Source: Cardiocondyla obscurior
Taxonomy: Eukaryota; Arthropoda; Insecta; Hymenoptera; Formicidae
DNA length: 64,000 nt
Assembly: GCF_019399895.1 (NCBI RefSeq)
Contig: NW_027228788.1
Span: 626,299 to 690,298 of the forward strand
Direction of reading: 5' to 3'
This document shows positions 9,522 through 22,335 of this stretch, one piece after another. Position 1 is the stretch's first letter. Every line of letters begins with the position of its first letter. The translations under genes and the position numbers were made by a program. The notes below the pieces were generated by a model. That model had not been told where the DNA came from. It worked only from the letters and a program-made list of their open reading frames with translations, and did not search any database.

Positions 9522-11014
9522 GCATACAGGCCTGTTCCGAGCCTTCTATTTTCACCAGCAGACGAAATGAACAAAAAACAAAAAAAAAATTTTTTTAATT
9601 TGGTAACATAGCATTGTGCGGCAATTAAAAGAGATGAATACGGGCCTATTCCGAGCCTATTATTTTTACCAGCAGCCGAGATATGGCCAAAAAACGAAAA
9701 AATATTTTGAAATTTAGCAACATAGCATTGTGCGGCATTTAAAAAAAATGCATACGGGTTTATTCCGAGCCTTCTATTTTCACCAGCAGACGAAATATGG
9801 CCGAAAAACATAAAAACATATTTTTAAAATTTTGCAACGTAGCATCGTGCGCAACTAAAAATAGATGCATACGGGACAATTCCGAGCTTTCAATTTGCAC
9901 CAGCAGACGAAATATGGCCGAAAAACATGAAAAAAATTTTTTTTAATTTTGCAACATAGCATTGTGAGGCATTTAAAAATATGCATACGGGTTTATTCCG
10001 AGTTTTCTATTTTCACCAGCAGACGAAATGAACAAAAAACAAAAAAAAAAATTTTTTTAATTTGGTAACATAGCATTGTGCGGCAATTAAAGGAGATGAA
10101 TACGGGCCTATTCCGAGCCTATTATTTTTACCAGCAGCCGAGATATGGCCAAAAAACGAAAAAAATATTTTTGAAATTTAGCAACATAGAATTGTGCGGC
10201 ATTTAAAAAAAATGCATACGGGTTTATTCCGAGCCTTTTATTTTCACCAGCAGACGAAATATGGCCGAAAAACATAAAAACATATTTCTTAAATTTTGCA
10301 ACGTAGCATTGTGCGCACTTAAAAATAGATGCATACGGGACAATTCCGAGCTTTCAATTTGCACCAGCAGACGAAATATGGCCGAAAAACATAAAAAAAT
10401 TTTTTTATTTGGCAACATAGCATTGTGCGGCAATTAAAGAAGATGAATACGGGCCTAATCCGAGCCTATTATTTTTACCAGCAGCCGAGATATGGCCGAA
10501 AAACGAAAAAAATATTTTAGAAATTTAGCAACATAGCATTGTGCGGCATTTAAAAAAATGCATACGGGTTTATTCCGAGCCTTCTATTTTCACCAGCAGA
10601 CGAAATATGGCCGAAAAACATAAAAACATATTTTTAAAATTTTGCAACGTAGCATTGTGCGCAACTAAAAATAGATGCATACGGGACAATTCCGAGCTTT
10701 CAATTTGCACCAGCAGACGAAATATGGCCGAAAAACATAAAAAAATTTTTTTTAATTTTGCAACATAGCATTGTGCGGCATTTAAAAATATGCATACGGG
10801 TTTATTCCGAGTTTTCTATTTTCACCAGCAGACGAAATGAACAAAAACAAAAAAAATTTTTTTAATTTGGCAACATAGCATTGTGCGGCAATTAAAGAAG
10901 ATGAATACGGGCCTATTCCGAGCCTATTATTTTTACCAGCAGCCGAGATATGGCCAAAAACGAAAAAAATATTTTGAAATTTAGCAACATAGCATTGTGC
11001 GGCATTTAAAAAAT

Positions 11015-11130
11015 GCATACGGGTTTATTCCGAGCCTTTTATTTTCACCAGCAGACGAAATATGGCCGAAAAACATAAAAACATATTTTTTAATTTTGCA
11101 ACATAGCATTGTGCGGCAATTAAAGAAGAT
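11015..11130 (+). repeat. Chimeric monomer, A front with B-type 3' end (copy 2)
   Basis: This is class A through ACATATTTTTTAA, then GCAACATAGC and GGCAATTAAAGAAGAT as in B, directly followed by class C. It occupies the same position in its hexamer as the chimera at 7570. Its switch point is slightly earlier, because it has CAACATAG where the other has CAACGTAG. Confidence 0.86.
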
Positions 11131-11362
11131 GAATACGGGCCTAATCCGAGCCTATTATTTTTACCAGCAGCCGAGATATGGCCGAAAAACGAAAAAAATA
11201 TTTTAGAAATTTAGCAACATAGCATTGTGCGGCATTTAAAAAAATGCATACGGGTTTATTCCGAGCCTTCTATTTTCACCAGCAGACGAAATATGGCCGA
11301 AAAACATAAAAACATATTTTTAAAATTTTGCAACGTAGCATTGTGCGCAACTAAAAATAGAT

Positions 11363-14300
11363 GCATACGGGACAATTCCGAGCTTTCAATTTGCACCAGC
11401 AGACGAAATATGGCCGAAAAACATAAAAAAATTTTTTATTTGCAACATAGCATTGTGCGGCATTTAAAAAGATGCATACGGGCCTATTCCGATTTTTATT
11501 TTCACCAGCAGCCGAAATATGGCCAAAAACGAAAAAATATTTTTGAAATTTAGCAACATAGCATTGTGCGGCATTTAAAAAAATGCATACGGGTTTATTC
11601 CGAGCCTTCTATTTTCACCAGCAGACGAAATATGGCCGAAAAACATAAAAACATATTTTTAAATTTTGCAACGTAGCATTGTGCGCAACTAAAAATAGAT
11701 GCATACGGGACAATTCCGAGCTTTCAATTTGCACCAGCAGACGAAATATGGCCGAAAAACATAAAAAATTTTTTTAATTTTGCAACATAGCATTGTGCGG
11801 CAATTAAAAAGATGAATACGGGCCTAATCCGAGCCTATTATTTTTACCAGCAGCCGAGATATGGCCGAAAAACGAAAAAAATATTTTAGAAATTTAGCAA
11901 CATAGCATTGTGCGGCATTTAAAAAAATGCATACGGGTTTATTCCGAGCCTTCTATTTTCACCAGCAGACGAAATATGGCCGAAAAACATAAAAACATAT
12001 TTTTAAATTTTGCAACGTAGCATTGTGCGCAACTAAAAATAGATGCATACGGGACAATTCCGAGCTTTCAATTTGCACCAGCAGACGAAATATGGCCGAA
12101 AAACATAAAAAAATTTTTTTTAATTTTGCAACATAGCATTGTGCGGCATTTAAAGAATATGCATACGGGTTTATTCCGAGTTTTTATTTTCACCAGCAGA
12201 CGAAATGAACAAAAAACAAAAAAAAATTTTTAATTTGGTAACATAGCATTGTGCGGCAATTAAAGAGATGAATACGGGCCTATTCCGAGCCTATTATTTT
12301 TACCAGCAGCCGAGATATGGCCGAAAAACGAAAAAAATATTTTTGAAATTTAGCAACATAGCATTGTGCGGCATTTAAAAAAATGCATACGGGTTTATTC
12401 CGAGCCTTCTATTTTCACCAGCAGACGAAATATGGCCGAAAAACATAAAAACATATTTTTAAATTTTGCAACGTAGCATTGTGCGCAACTAAAAATAGAT
12501 GCATACGGGACAATTCCGAGCTTTCAATTTGCACCAGCAGACGAAATATGGCCGAAAAACATAAAAAAATTTTTTTATTTGGCAACATAGCATTGTGCGG
12601 CAATTAAAGGAGATGAATACGGGCCTATTCCGAGCCTATTATTTTTACCAGCAGCCGAGATATGGCCGAAAAACGAAAAAAAATATTTTAGATATTTAGC
12701 AACATAGCGTTGTGCGGCATTTAAAGAAGATGAATACGGGTTTATTCCGAGTTTTCTATTTTCACCAGCAGACGAAATGGCCAAAAAACAAAAAAATTTT
12801 TTAATTTTGCAACATAGCATTGTGCGGCATTTAAAAATATGCATACAGGTTTATTCCGAGTTTTCTATTTTCACCAGCAGCCGAGATATAGCCAAAAAAA
12901 CAAAAAAAAAATTTTTTGAAATTTTGCAACGTAGCATTGTGCGCAACAAAAAATAGATGCATACAGGCCTGTTCCGAGCCTTCTATTTTCACCAGCAGAC
13001 GAAATGAACAAAAAACAAAAAAAATTTTTTAATTTGGCAACATAGCATTGTGCGGCAATTAAAAGAGATGAATACGGGCCTATTCCGAGCCTATTATTTT
13101 TACCAGCAGCCGAGATATGGCCAAAAAACGAAAAAAATATTTTTGAAATTTAGCAACATAGCATTGTGCGGCATTTAAAAAATGCATACGGGTTTATTCC
13201 GAGCCTTCTATTTTCACCAGCAGACGAAATATGGCCGAAAAACATAAAAACATATTTTAAAATTTTGCAACGTAGCATTGTGCGCAACTAAAAATAGATG
13301 CATACGGGACAATTCCGAGCTTTCAATTTGCACCAGCAGACGAAATATGGCCGAAAAACATAAAAAATTTTTTTAATTTGGCAACATAGCATTGTGCGGC
13401 AATTAAAGAAGATGCATACGGGCCTATTCCGAGCCTATTATTTTTACCAGCAGCCGAGATATGGCCGAAAAACGAAAAAAATATTTTAGATATTTAGCAA
13501 CATAGCATTGTGCGGCATTTAAAAAGATGCATACGGGTTTATTCCGAGCTTTCTATTTTCACCAGCAGACGAAATGGCCAAAAAACAAAAAAATTTTTTA
13601 ATTTTGCAACATAGCATTGTGCGGCATTTAAAAATATGCATACGGGTTTATTCCGAGCTTTCTATTTTCACCAGCAGACGAAATATGGCCAAAAACAAAA
13701 AAAATTTTTGAAATTTTGCAACGTAGCATTGTGCGCAACAAAAAAGATGCATACGGGTTTATTCCGAGCCTTCTATTTTCACCAGCAGACGAAATGGCCA
13801 AAAAACAAAAAAAAAATTTTTAATTTGGCAACATAGCATTGTGCGGCAATTAAAGGAGATGAATACGGGCCTATTCCGAGCCTATTATTTTTACCAGCAG
13901 CCGAGATATGGCCAAAAACGAAAAAATATTTTGAAATTTAGCAACATAGCATTGTGCGGCATTTAAAAAATGCATACGGGTTTATTCCGAGCCTTTCTAT
14001 TTTCACCAGCAGACGAAATATGGCCGAAAAACATAAAAACATATTTTTTAATTTTGCAACGTAGCATTGTGCGCAACTAAAAATAGATGCATACGGGACA
14101 ATTCCGAGCTTTCAATTTGCACCAGCAGACGAAATATGGCCGAAAAACATAAAAAATTTTTTTATTTGGCAACATAGCATTGTGCGGCAATTAAAGAAGA
14201 TGAATACGGGCCTATTCCGAGCCTATTATTTTTACCAGCAGCCGAGATATGGCCGAAAAACGAAAAAAATATTTTAGATATTTAGCAACATAGCATTGTG

Positions 14301-14897
14301 CGGCATTTAAAAAGATGCATACGGGTTTATTCCGAGCCTTCTATTTTCACCAGCAGACGAAATATGGCCGAAAAACATAAAAACATATTTTTAAAATTTT
14401 GCAACGTTGCATCGTGCGCAACTAAAAATAGATGCATACGGGACAATTCCGAGCTTTCAATTTGCACCAGCAGACGAAATATGGCTGAAAAACATTAAAA
14501 AAATTTTTTTTAATTTTGCAACATAGCATTGTGAGGCATTTAAAGAATATGCATACGGGTTTATTCCGAGTTTTGTATTTTTACCAGCAGACGAAATGAA
14601 CAAAAAACAAAAAAAAAATTTTTTTAATTTGGTAACATAGCATTGTGCGGCAATTAAAGGAGATGAATACGGGCCTATTCCGAGCCTATTATTTTTACCA
14701 GCAGCCGAGATATGGCCAAAAAACGAAAAAAAAATTTTTGAAATTTAGCAACATAGCATTGTGCGGCATTTAAAAAAAATGCATACGGGTTTATTCCGAG
14801 CCTTTTATTTTCACCAGCAGACGAAATATGGTCGAAAAACATAAAAACATATTTTTTAAATTTTGCAACGTAGCATTGTGCGCAACTAAAAATAGAT
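11363..14897. repeat. Left-half super-unit, copy 2 (rearranged)
   Basis: B-to-B spacings are 3,3,4,7,7,3,4. The first four intervals repeat 7916-9866. A second heptamer then follows directly at 13300-14088. The A-B-D stretch at 14317-14664 carries private variants otherwise seen at 3572-3805 and 6320-6662. Confidence 0.85.
11474..11584 (+). repeat. Class E monomer with a shortened CCGAG region
   Basis: The usual CCGAGCCTTTTATTTTC is shortened to CCGATTTTTATTTTC. Similar shortened E copies are at 1254-1362 (CCGATTTTATTTTC) and 61501-61609 (CCGAATTTTATTTTC). This suggests one deleted E lineage that has spread across at least 60 kb. Confidence 0.85.
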
Positions 14898-15587
14898 GCA
14901 TACGGGACAATTCCGAGCTTTCAATTTGCACCAGCAGACGAAATATGGCCGAAAAACATAAAAAAAATTTTTTTTTATTTGGAAAAATAGCATTGTGCGG
15001 CAATTAAAAAAGTTGCATACAGGCCTATTCCAGATTTTTTATTTTCACCAGCAGCCGAAATATGGCCAAAAAACGAAAAAAATATTTTTGAAATTTAGCA
15101 ACATAGCATTGTGCGGCATTTAAAAAAAATGCATACGGGTTTATTCCGAGCCTTCTATTTTCACCAGCAGACGAAATATGGCCGAAAAACATAAAAAAAA
15201 TTTTTTTTAATTTTGCAACATAGCATTGTGAGGCATTTAAAAAATATGCATACGGGTTTATTCCGAGTTTTCTATTTTCACCAGCAGACGAAATGAACAA
15301 AAAACAAAAAAAAATTTTTTAATTTGGCAACATAGCATTGTGCGGCAATTAAAAAAGATGAATACGGGCCTATTCCGAGCCTATTATTTTTACCAGCAGC
15401 CGAGATATGGCCAAAAACGAAAAAATATTTTGAAATTTAGCAACATAGCATTGTGCGGCATTTAAAAAAATGCATACGGGTTTATTCCGAGCCTTCTATT
15501 TTCACCAGCAGACGAAATATGGCCGAAAAACATAAAAACATATTTTTAAATTTTGCAACGTAGCATTGTGCGCAACTAAAAATAGAT
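14898..15587. repeat. Hexameric HOR B-E-F-D-C-A (copy 2)
   Basis: This has the same class order as 109-795. The E at 15015-15130 starts GTTGCATACAGGCC and has TTCCAGATTTTTT. The F at 15131-15247 has the A-to-B switch and the TGAGGC variant of copy 1. Confidence 0.88.
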
Positions 15588-18565
15588 GCATACGGGACAA
15601 TTCCGAGCTTTCAATTTGCACCAGCAGACGAAATATGGCCGAAAAACATAAAAAAATTTTTTTAATTTGGCAACATAGCATTGTGCGGCAATTAAAGAAG
15701 ATGAATACGGGCCTATTCCGAGCCTATTATTTTTACCAGCAGCCGAGATATGGCCGAAAAACGAAAAAAATATTTTAGAAATTTAGCAACATAGCATTGT
15801 GCGGCATTTAAAAAGATGCATACGGGTTTATTCCGAGCCTTCTATTTTCACCAGCAGACGAAATATGGCCGAAAAACATAAAAACATATTTTTAAAATTT
15901 TGCAACGTAGCATTGTGCGCAACTAAAAATAGATGAATACGGGACAATTCCGAGCTTTCAATTTGCACCAGCAGACGAAATATGGCCGAAAAACATAAAA
16001 AAATTTTTTTTTAATTTTGCAACATAGCATTGTGCGGCATTTAAAAAGATGCATACGGGCCTATTCCGAGCCTTTTATTTTCACCAGCAGCCGAAATATG
16101 GCCAAAAAACGAAAAAAATATTTTGAAATTTAGCAACATAGCATTGTGCGGCATTTAAAAAAAATGCATACGGGTTTATTCCGAGCCTTCTATTTTCACC
16201 AGCAGACGAAATATGGCCGAAAAACATAAAAACATATTTTTAAATTTTGCAACGTAGCATTGTGCGCAACTAAAAATAGATGCATACGGGACAATTCCGA
16301 GCTTTCAATTTGCACCAGCAGACGAAATATGGCCGAAAAACATAAAAAAATTTTTTTTTAATTTTGCAACATAGCATTGTGCGGCAATTAAAAAAGATAC
16401 GGGCCTATTCCGAGCCTATTATTTTTACCAGCAGCCGAGATATGGCCGAAAAACGAAAAAAAATATTTTAGAAATTTAGCAACATAGCATTGTGCGGCAT
16501 TTAAAAAAAATGCATACGGGTTTATTCCGAGCCTTCTATTTTCACCAGCAGACGAAATATGGCCGAAAAACATAAAAACATATTTTTAAATTTTGCAACG
16601 TAGCATTGTGCGCAACTAAAAATAGATGCATACGGGACAATTCCGAGCTTTCAATTTGCACCAGCAGACGAAATATGGCCGAAAAACATAAAAAAATTTT
16701 TTTTTAATTTTGCAACATAGCATTGTGCGGCATTTAAAAATATGCATACGGGTTTATTCCGAGTTTTTATTTTCACCAGCAGACGAAATGAACAAAAAAC
16801 AAAAAAATTTTTTAATTTGGTAACATAGCATTGTGCGGCAATTAAAGGAGATGAATACGGGCCTATTCCGAGCCTATTATTTTTACCAGCAGCCGAGATA
16901 TGGCCAAAAACAAAAAAATATTTTTGAAATTTAGCAACATAGCATTGTGCGGCATTTAAAAAATGCATACGGGTTTATTCCGAGCCTTCTATTTTCACCA
17001 GCAGACGAAATATGGCCGAAAAACATAAAAACATATTTTTAAATTTTGCAACGTAGCATTGTGCGCAACTAAAAATAGATGCATACGGGACAATTCCGAG
17101 CTTTCAATTTGCACCAGCAGACGAAATATGGCCGAAAAACATAAAAAAATTTTTTTAATTTGGAAACATAGCATTGTGCGGCAATTAAAGAAGATGAATA
17201 CGGGCCTAATCCGAGCCTATTATTTTTACCAGCAGCCGAGATATGGCCGAAAAACGAAAAAAAATATTTTAGATATTTAGCAACATAGCATTGTGCGGCA
17301 TTTAAAAAAGTTGCATACGGGTTTATTCCGAGCCTTTATTTTCACCAGCAGACGAAATATGGCCGAAAAACATAAAAACATATTTTTAGATTTTGCAACG
17401 TAGCATTGTGCGCAACTAAAAATAGATGCATACGGGACAATTCCGAGCTTTCAATTTGCACCAGCAGACGAAATATGGCCGAAAAACATAAAAAAAATTT
17501 TTTTAATTTTGCAACATAGCATTGTGCGGCAATTAAAAGAGATGATACGGGCCTATTCCGAGCCTATTATTTTTACCAGCAGCCGAGATATGGCCGAAAA
17601 ACGAAAAAAAAATTTTAGAAATTTAGCAACATAGCATTGTGCGGCATTTAAAAAATGCATACGGGTTTATTCCGAGCCTTCTATTTTCACCAGCAGACGA
17701 AATATGGCCGAAAAACATAAAAACATATTTTTAAATTTTGCAACGTAGCATTGTGCGCAACTAAAAATAGATGCATACGGGACAATTCCGAGCTTTCAAT
17801 TTGCACCAGCAGACGAAATATGGCCGAAAAACATAAAAAAATTTTTTTATTTGGCAACATAGCATTGTGCGGCAATTAAAGAAGATGACGGGCCTATTCC
17901 GAGCCTATTATTTTTACCAGCAGCCGAGATATGGCCGAAAAACGAAAAAAATATTTTTGAAATTTAGCAACATAGCATTGTGCGGCATTTAAAAAAATGC
18001 ATACGGGTTTATTCCGAGCCTTCTATTTTCACCAGCAGACGAAATATGGCCGAAAAACATAAAAACATATTTTTAAATTTTGCAACGTAGCATTGTGCGC
18101 AACTAAAAATAGATGCATACGGGACAATTCCGAGCTTTCAATTTGCACCAGCAGACGAAATATGGCCGAAAAACATAAAAAAATTTTTTTATTTGCAACA
18201 TAGCATTGTGCGGCAATTAAAGAAGATGAATACGGGCCTATTCCGAGCCTTTATTTTTACCAGCAGCCGAGATATGGCCGAAAAACGAAAAAAATATTTT
18301 AGATATTTAGCAACATAGCGTTGTGCGGCATTTAAAGAAGATGAATACGGGTTTATTCCGAGCCTTCTATTTTCACCAGCAGACGAAATGGCCAAAAAAC
18401 AAAAAAAAATTTTTTAATTTTGCAACATAGCATTGTGCGGCATTTAAAAAAGATGCATACGGGTTTATTCCGAGCTTTCTATTTTCACCAGCAGACGAAA
18501 TATGGCCAAAAAAAAAAAATTTTTGAAATTTTGCAACGTAGCATTGTGCGCAACTAAAAATAGAT
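15588..18565. repeat. Trimer-rich HOR block, counterpart of 796-4839
   Basis: B-to-B spacings are 3,3,3,4,3,3,3,4. This equals the spacing of 796-4839 with three trimers fewer. The closing A variant at 18455-18565 (GAGCTTTC front, GAAATTTTGCAACG) matches the A at 4727-4839. Confidence 0.86.
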
Positions 18566-21500
18566 GCATACGGGACAATTCCGAGCTTTCAATTTGCACC
18601 AGCAGACGAAATATGGCCGAAAAACATAAAAATATTTTTTTATTTGGCAACATAGCATTGTGCGGCAATTAAAGAAGATGAATACGGGCCTATTCCGAGC
18701 CTATTATTTTTACCAGCAGCCGAGATATGGCCGAAAAACGAAAAAATATTTATTTAGCAACATAGCATTGTGCGGCATTTAAAGAAGATGAATACGGGTT
18801 TATTCCGAGTTTTCTATTTTCACCAGCAGACGAAATGAACAAAAAACAAAAAAATTTTTAATTTTGCAACATAGCATTGTGCGGCATTTAAAAATATGCA
18901 TACGGGTTTATTCCGAGTTTTCTATTTTCACCAGCAGACGAATATGGCCAAAAAAAAAAAAAAATTTTTGAAATTTTGCAACGTAGCATTGTGCGCAACT
19001 AAAAATAGATGCATACGGGCCTATTCCGAGCCTTCTATTTTCACCAGCAGACGAAATGAACAAAAAACAAAAAAAAATTTTTTAATTTGGCAACATAGCA
19101 TTGTGCGGCAATTAAAGAAGATGAATACGGGCCTATTCCGAGCCTATTATTTTTACCAGCAGCCGAGATATGGCCAAAAACGAAAAAATATTTTTGAAAT
19201 TTAGCAACATAGCATTGTGCGGCATTTAAAAAATGCATACGGGTTTATTCCGAGCCTTCTATTTTCACCAGCAGACGAAATATGGCCGAAAAACATAAAA
19301 ACATATTTTAAAATTTTGCAACGTAGCATTGTGCGCAACTAAAAATAGATGCATACGGGACAATTCCGAGCTTTCAATTTGCACCAGCAGACGAAATATG
19401 GCCGAAAAACATAAAAATTTTTTTAATTTTGCAACATAGCATTGTGCGGCATTTAAAAATATGCATACGGGTTTATTCCGAGTTTTTATTTTCACCAGCA
19501 GACGAAATGAACAAAAACAAAAAAATTTTTAATTTGGTAACATAGCATTGTGCGGCAATTAAAGGAGATGAATACGGGCCTATTCCGAGCCTATTATTTT
19601 TACCAGCAGCCGAGATATGGCCAAAAACGAAAAAAAATTTTGAAATTTAGCAACATAGCATTGTGCGGCATTTAAAAAAATGCATACGGGTTTATTCCGA
19701 GCCTTCTATTTTCACCAGCAGACGAAATATGGCCGAAAAACATAAAAACATATTTTTAAATTTTGCAACGTAGCATTGTGCGCAACTAAAAATAGATGCA
19801 TACGGGACAATTCCGAGCTTTCAATTTGCACCAGCAGACGAAATATGGCCGAAAAACATAAAAAAATTTTTTTAATTTGGCAACATAGCATTGTGCGGCA
19901 ATTAAAGAAGATGAATACGGGCCTATTCCGAGCCTATTATTTTTACCAGCAGCCGAGATATGGCCGAAAAACGAAAAAAATATTTTAGAAATTTAGCAAC
20001 ATAGCATTGTGCGGCATTTAAAAAGATGCATACGGGTTTATTCCGAGCCTTCTATTTTCACCAGCAGACGAAATATGGCCGAAAAACATAAAAACATATT
20101 TTTAAAATTTTGCAACGTAGCATTGTGCGCAACTAAAAATAGATGCATACGGGACAATTCCGAGCTTTCAATTTGCACCAGCAGACGAAATATGGCCGAA
20201 AAACATAAAAAATTTTTTTAATTTTGCAACATAGCATTGTGCGGCATTTAAAAATATGCATACGGGTTTATTCCGAGTTTTCTATTTTCACCAGCAGACG
20301 AAATGAACAAAAACAAAAAAATTTTTAATTTGGTAACATAGCATTGTGCGGCAATTAAAGGAGATGAATACGGGCCTATTCCGAGCCTATTATTTTTACC
20401 AGCAGCCGAGATATGGCCAAAAAACGAAAAAAATATGTTTGAAATTTAGCAACATAGCATTGTGCGGCATTTAAAAAAAATGCATACGGGTTTATTCCGA
20501 GCCTTTTATTTTCACCAGCAGACGAAATATGGCCGAAAAACATAAAAACATATTTTTTAAATTTTGCAACGTAGCATTGTGCGCAACTAAAAATAGATGC
20601 ATACGGGACAATTCCGAGCTTTCAATTTGCACCAACAGACGAAATATGGCCGAAAAACATAAAAAAAATTTTTTTTTATTTGGAAACATAGCATTGTGCG
20701 GCAATTAAAGAAGATGAATACGGGCCTATTCCGAGCCTATTATTTTTACCAGCAGCCGAGATATGGCCAAAAAACGAAAAAAATATTTTTGAAATTTAGC
20801 AACATAGCATTGTGCGGCATTTAAAGAAAATGCATACGGGTTTATTCCGAGTCTTCTATTTTCACCAGCAGACGAAATATGGTCGAAAAAAATAAAAACA
20901 TATTTTTTAAATTTTGCAACGTAGCATTGTGCGCAACTAAAAATAGATGCATACGGGACAATTCCGAGCTTTCAATTTGCACCAGCAGACGAAATATGGC
21001 CGAAAAACATAAAAAATTTTTTAATTTTGCAACATAGCATTGTGCGGCAATTAAAAAGATGAATACGGGCCTATTCCGAGCCTATTATTTTTACCAGCAG
21101 CCGAGATATGGCCGAAAAACGAAAAAAATATTTTTGAAATTTAGCAACATAGCATTGTGCGGCATTTAATAAAAATGCATACGGGTTTATTCTGAGCCTT
21201 CTATTTTCACCAGCAGACGAAATATGGCCGAAAAACATAAAAACATATTTTTAAAATTTTGCAACGTAGCATTGTGCGCAACTAAAAATAGATGCATACG
21301 GGACAATTCCGAGCTTTCAATTTGCACCAGCAGACGAAATATGGCCGAAAAACATAAAAAAATTTTTTTATTTGGCAACATAGCATTGTGCGGCAATTAA
21401 AGAAGATGAATACGGGCCTAATCCGAGCCTATTATTTTTACCAGCAGCCGAGATATGGCCGAAAAACGAAAAAAATATTTTAGAAATTTAGCAACATAGC

Positions 21501-22335
21501 ATTGTGCGGCATTTAAAAAAATGCATACGGGTTTATTCCGAGCCTTCTATTTTCACCAGCAGACGAAATATGGCCGAAAAACATAAAAACATATTTTTAA
21601 AATTTTGCAACGTAGCATCGTGCGCAACTAAAAATAGATGCATACGGGACAATTCCGAGCTTTCAATTTGCACCAGCAGACGAAATATGGCCGAAAAACA
21701 TAAAAAAAATTTTTTTTAATTTTGCAACATAGCATTGTGAGGCATTTAAAAAATATGCATACGGGTTTATTCCGAGTTTTCTATTTTCACCAGCAGACGA
21801 AATGAACAAAAAAAAAAAAAAATTTTTTTAATTTGGTAACATAGCATTGTGCGGCAATTAAAGAAGATGAATACGGGCCTATTCCGAGCCTATTATTTTT
21901 ACCAGCAGCCGAGATATGGCCAAAAAACGAAAAAAATATTTTTGAAGTTTAGCAACATAGAATTGTGCGGCATTTAAAAAAAATGCATACGGGTTTATTC
22001 CAAACCTTTTATTTTCACCAGCAAACGAAATATGGCCGAAAAACATAAAAACATATTTTTTACATTTTGCAACGTAGCATTGTGCGGCAATTAAAGAAGA
22101 TGAATACGGGCCTAATCCGAGCCTATTATTTTTACCAGCAGCCGAGATATGGCCGAAAAACGAAAAAAAATATTTTAGAAATTTAGCAACATAGCGTTGT
22201 GCGGCATTTAAAAAAAATGCATACGGGTTTATTCCGAGCCTTCTATTTTCACCAGCAGACGAAATATGGCCGAAAAACATAAAAACATATTTTTAAAATT
22301 TTGCAACGTAGCATTGTGCGCAACTAAAAATAGAT
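18566..22335. repeat. Mixed HOR block, counterpart of 4840-7915
   Basis: B-to-B spacings are 7,4,3,4,3,3,3,6, against 7,4,3,4,3,6 at 4840-7915. It thus has two extra trimers. The closing hexamer again contains an A/B chimera, at 21985. Confidence 0.85.
21985..22101 (+). repeat. Chimeric monomer, A front with B-type 3' end (copy 3)
   Basis: This is class A with TTCCAAACC and AGCAAACGAAATATGG, then CAACGTAGCATTGTGCGG and CAATTAAAGAAGAT, leading directly to class C. It is the third copy of the chimera at 7570 and 11015. The extra substitutions suggest it is older or diverged. Confidence 0.86.

Larger units (their letters stand above)
7916..11362. repeat. Left-half super-unit, copy 1 (about 3.45 kb)
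   Basis: B-to-B spacings are 3,3,4,7,4,3,6, or 30 monomers. The first four intervals (7916-9866) match 11363-13299 in order and share private variants in G and D'. The same spacing string recurs at 22336-25756, although its final hexamer is of a different composition. Confidence 0.85.

Noticed and set aside
21808..21830. Long homopolymer A-runs (here, near 40,030 and near 59,475) as real expansions of class D
   Set aside because: They replace AAAAAACAAAAAA by loss of the C and could be real. Homopolymer miscalling in the underlying reads is an equally good explanation, so no biological claim is made.
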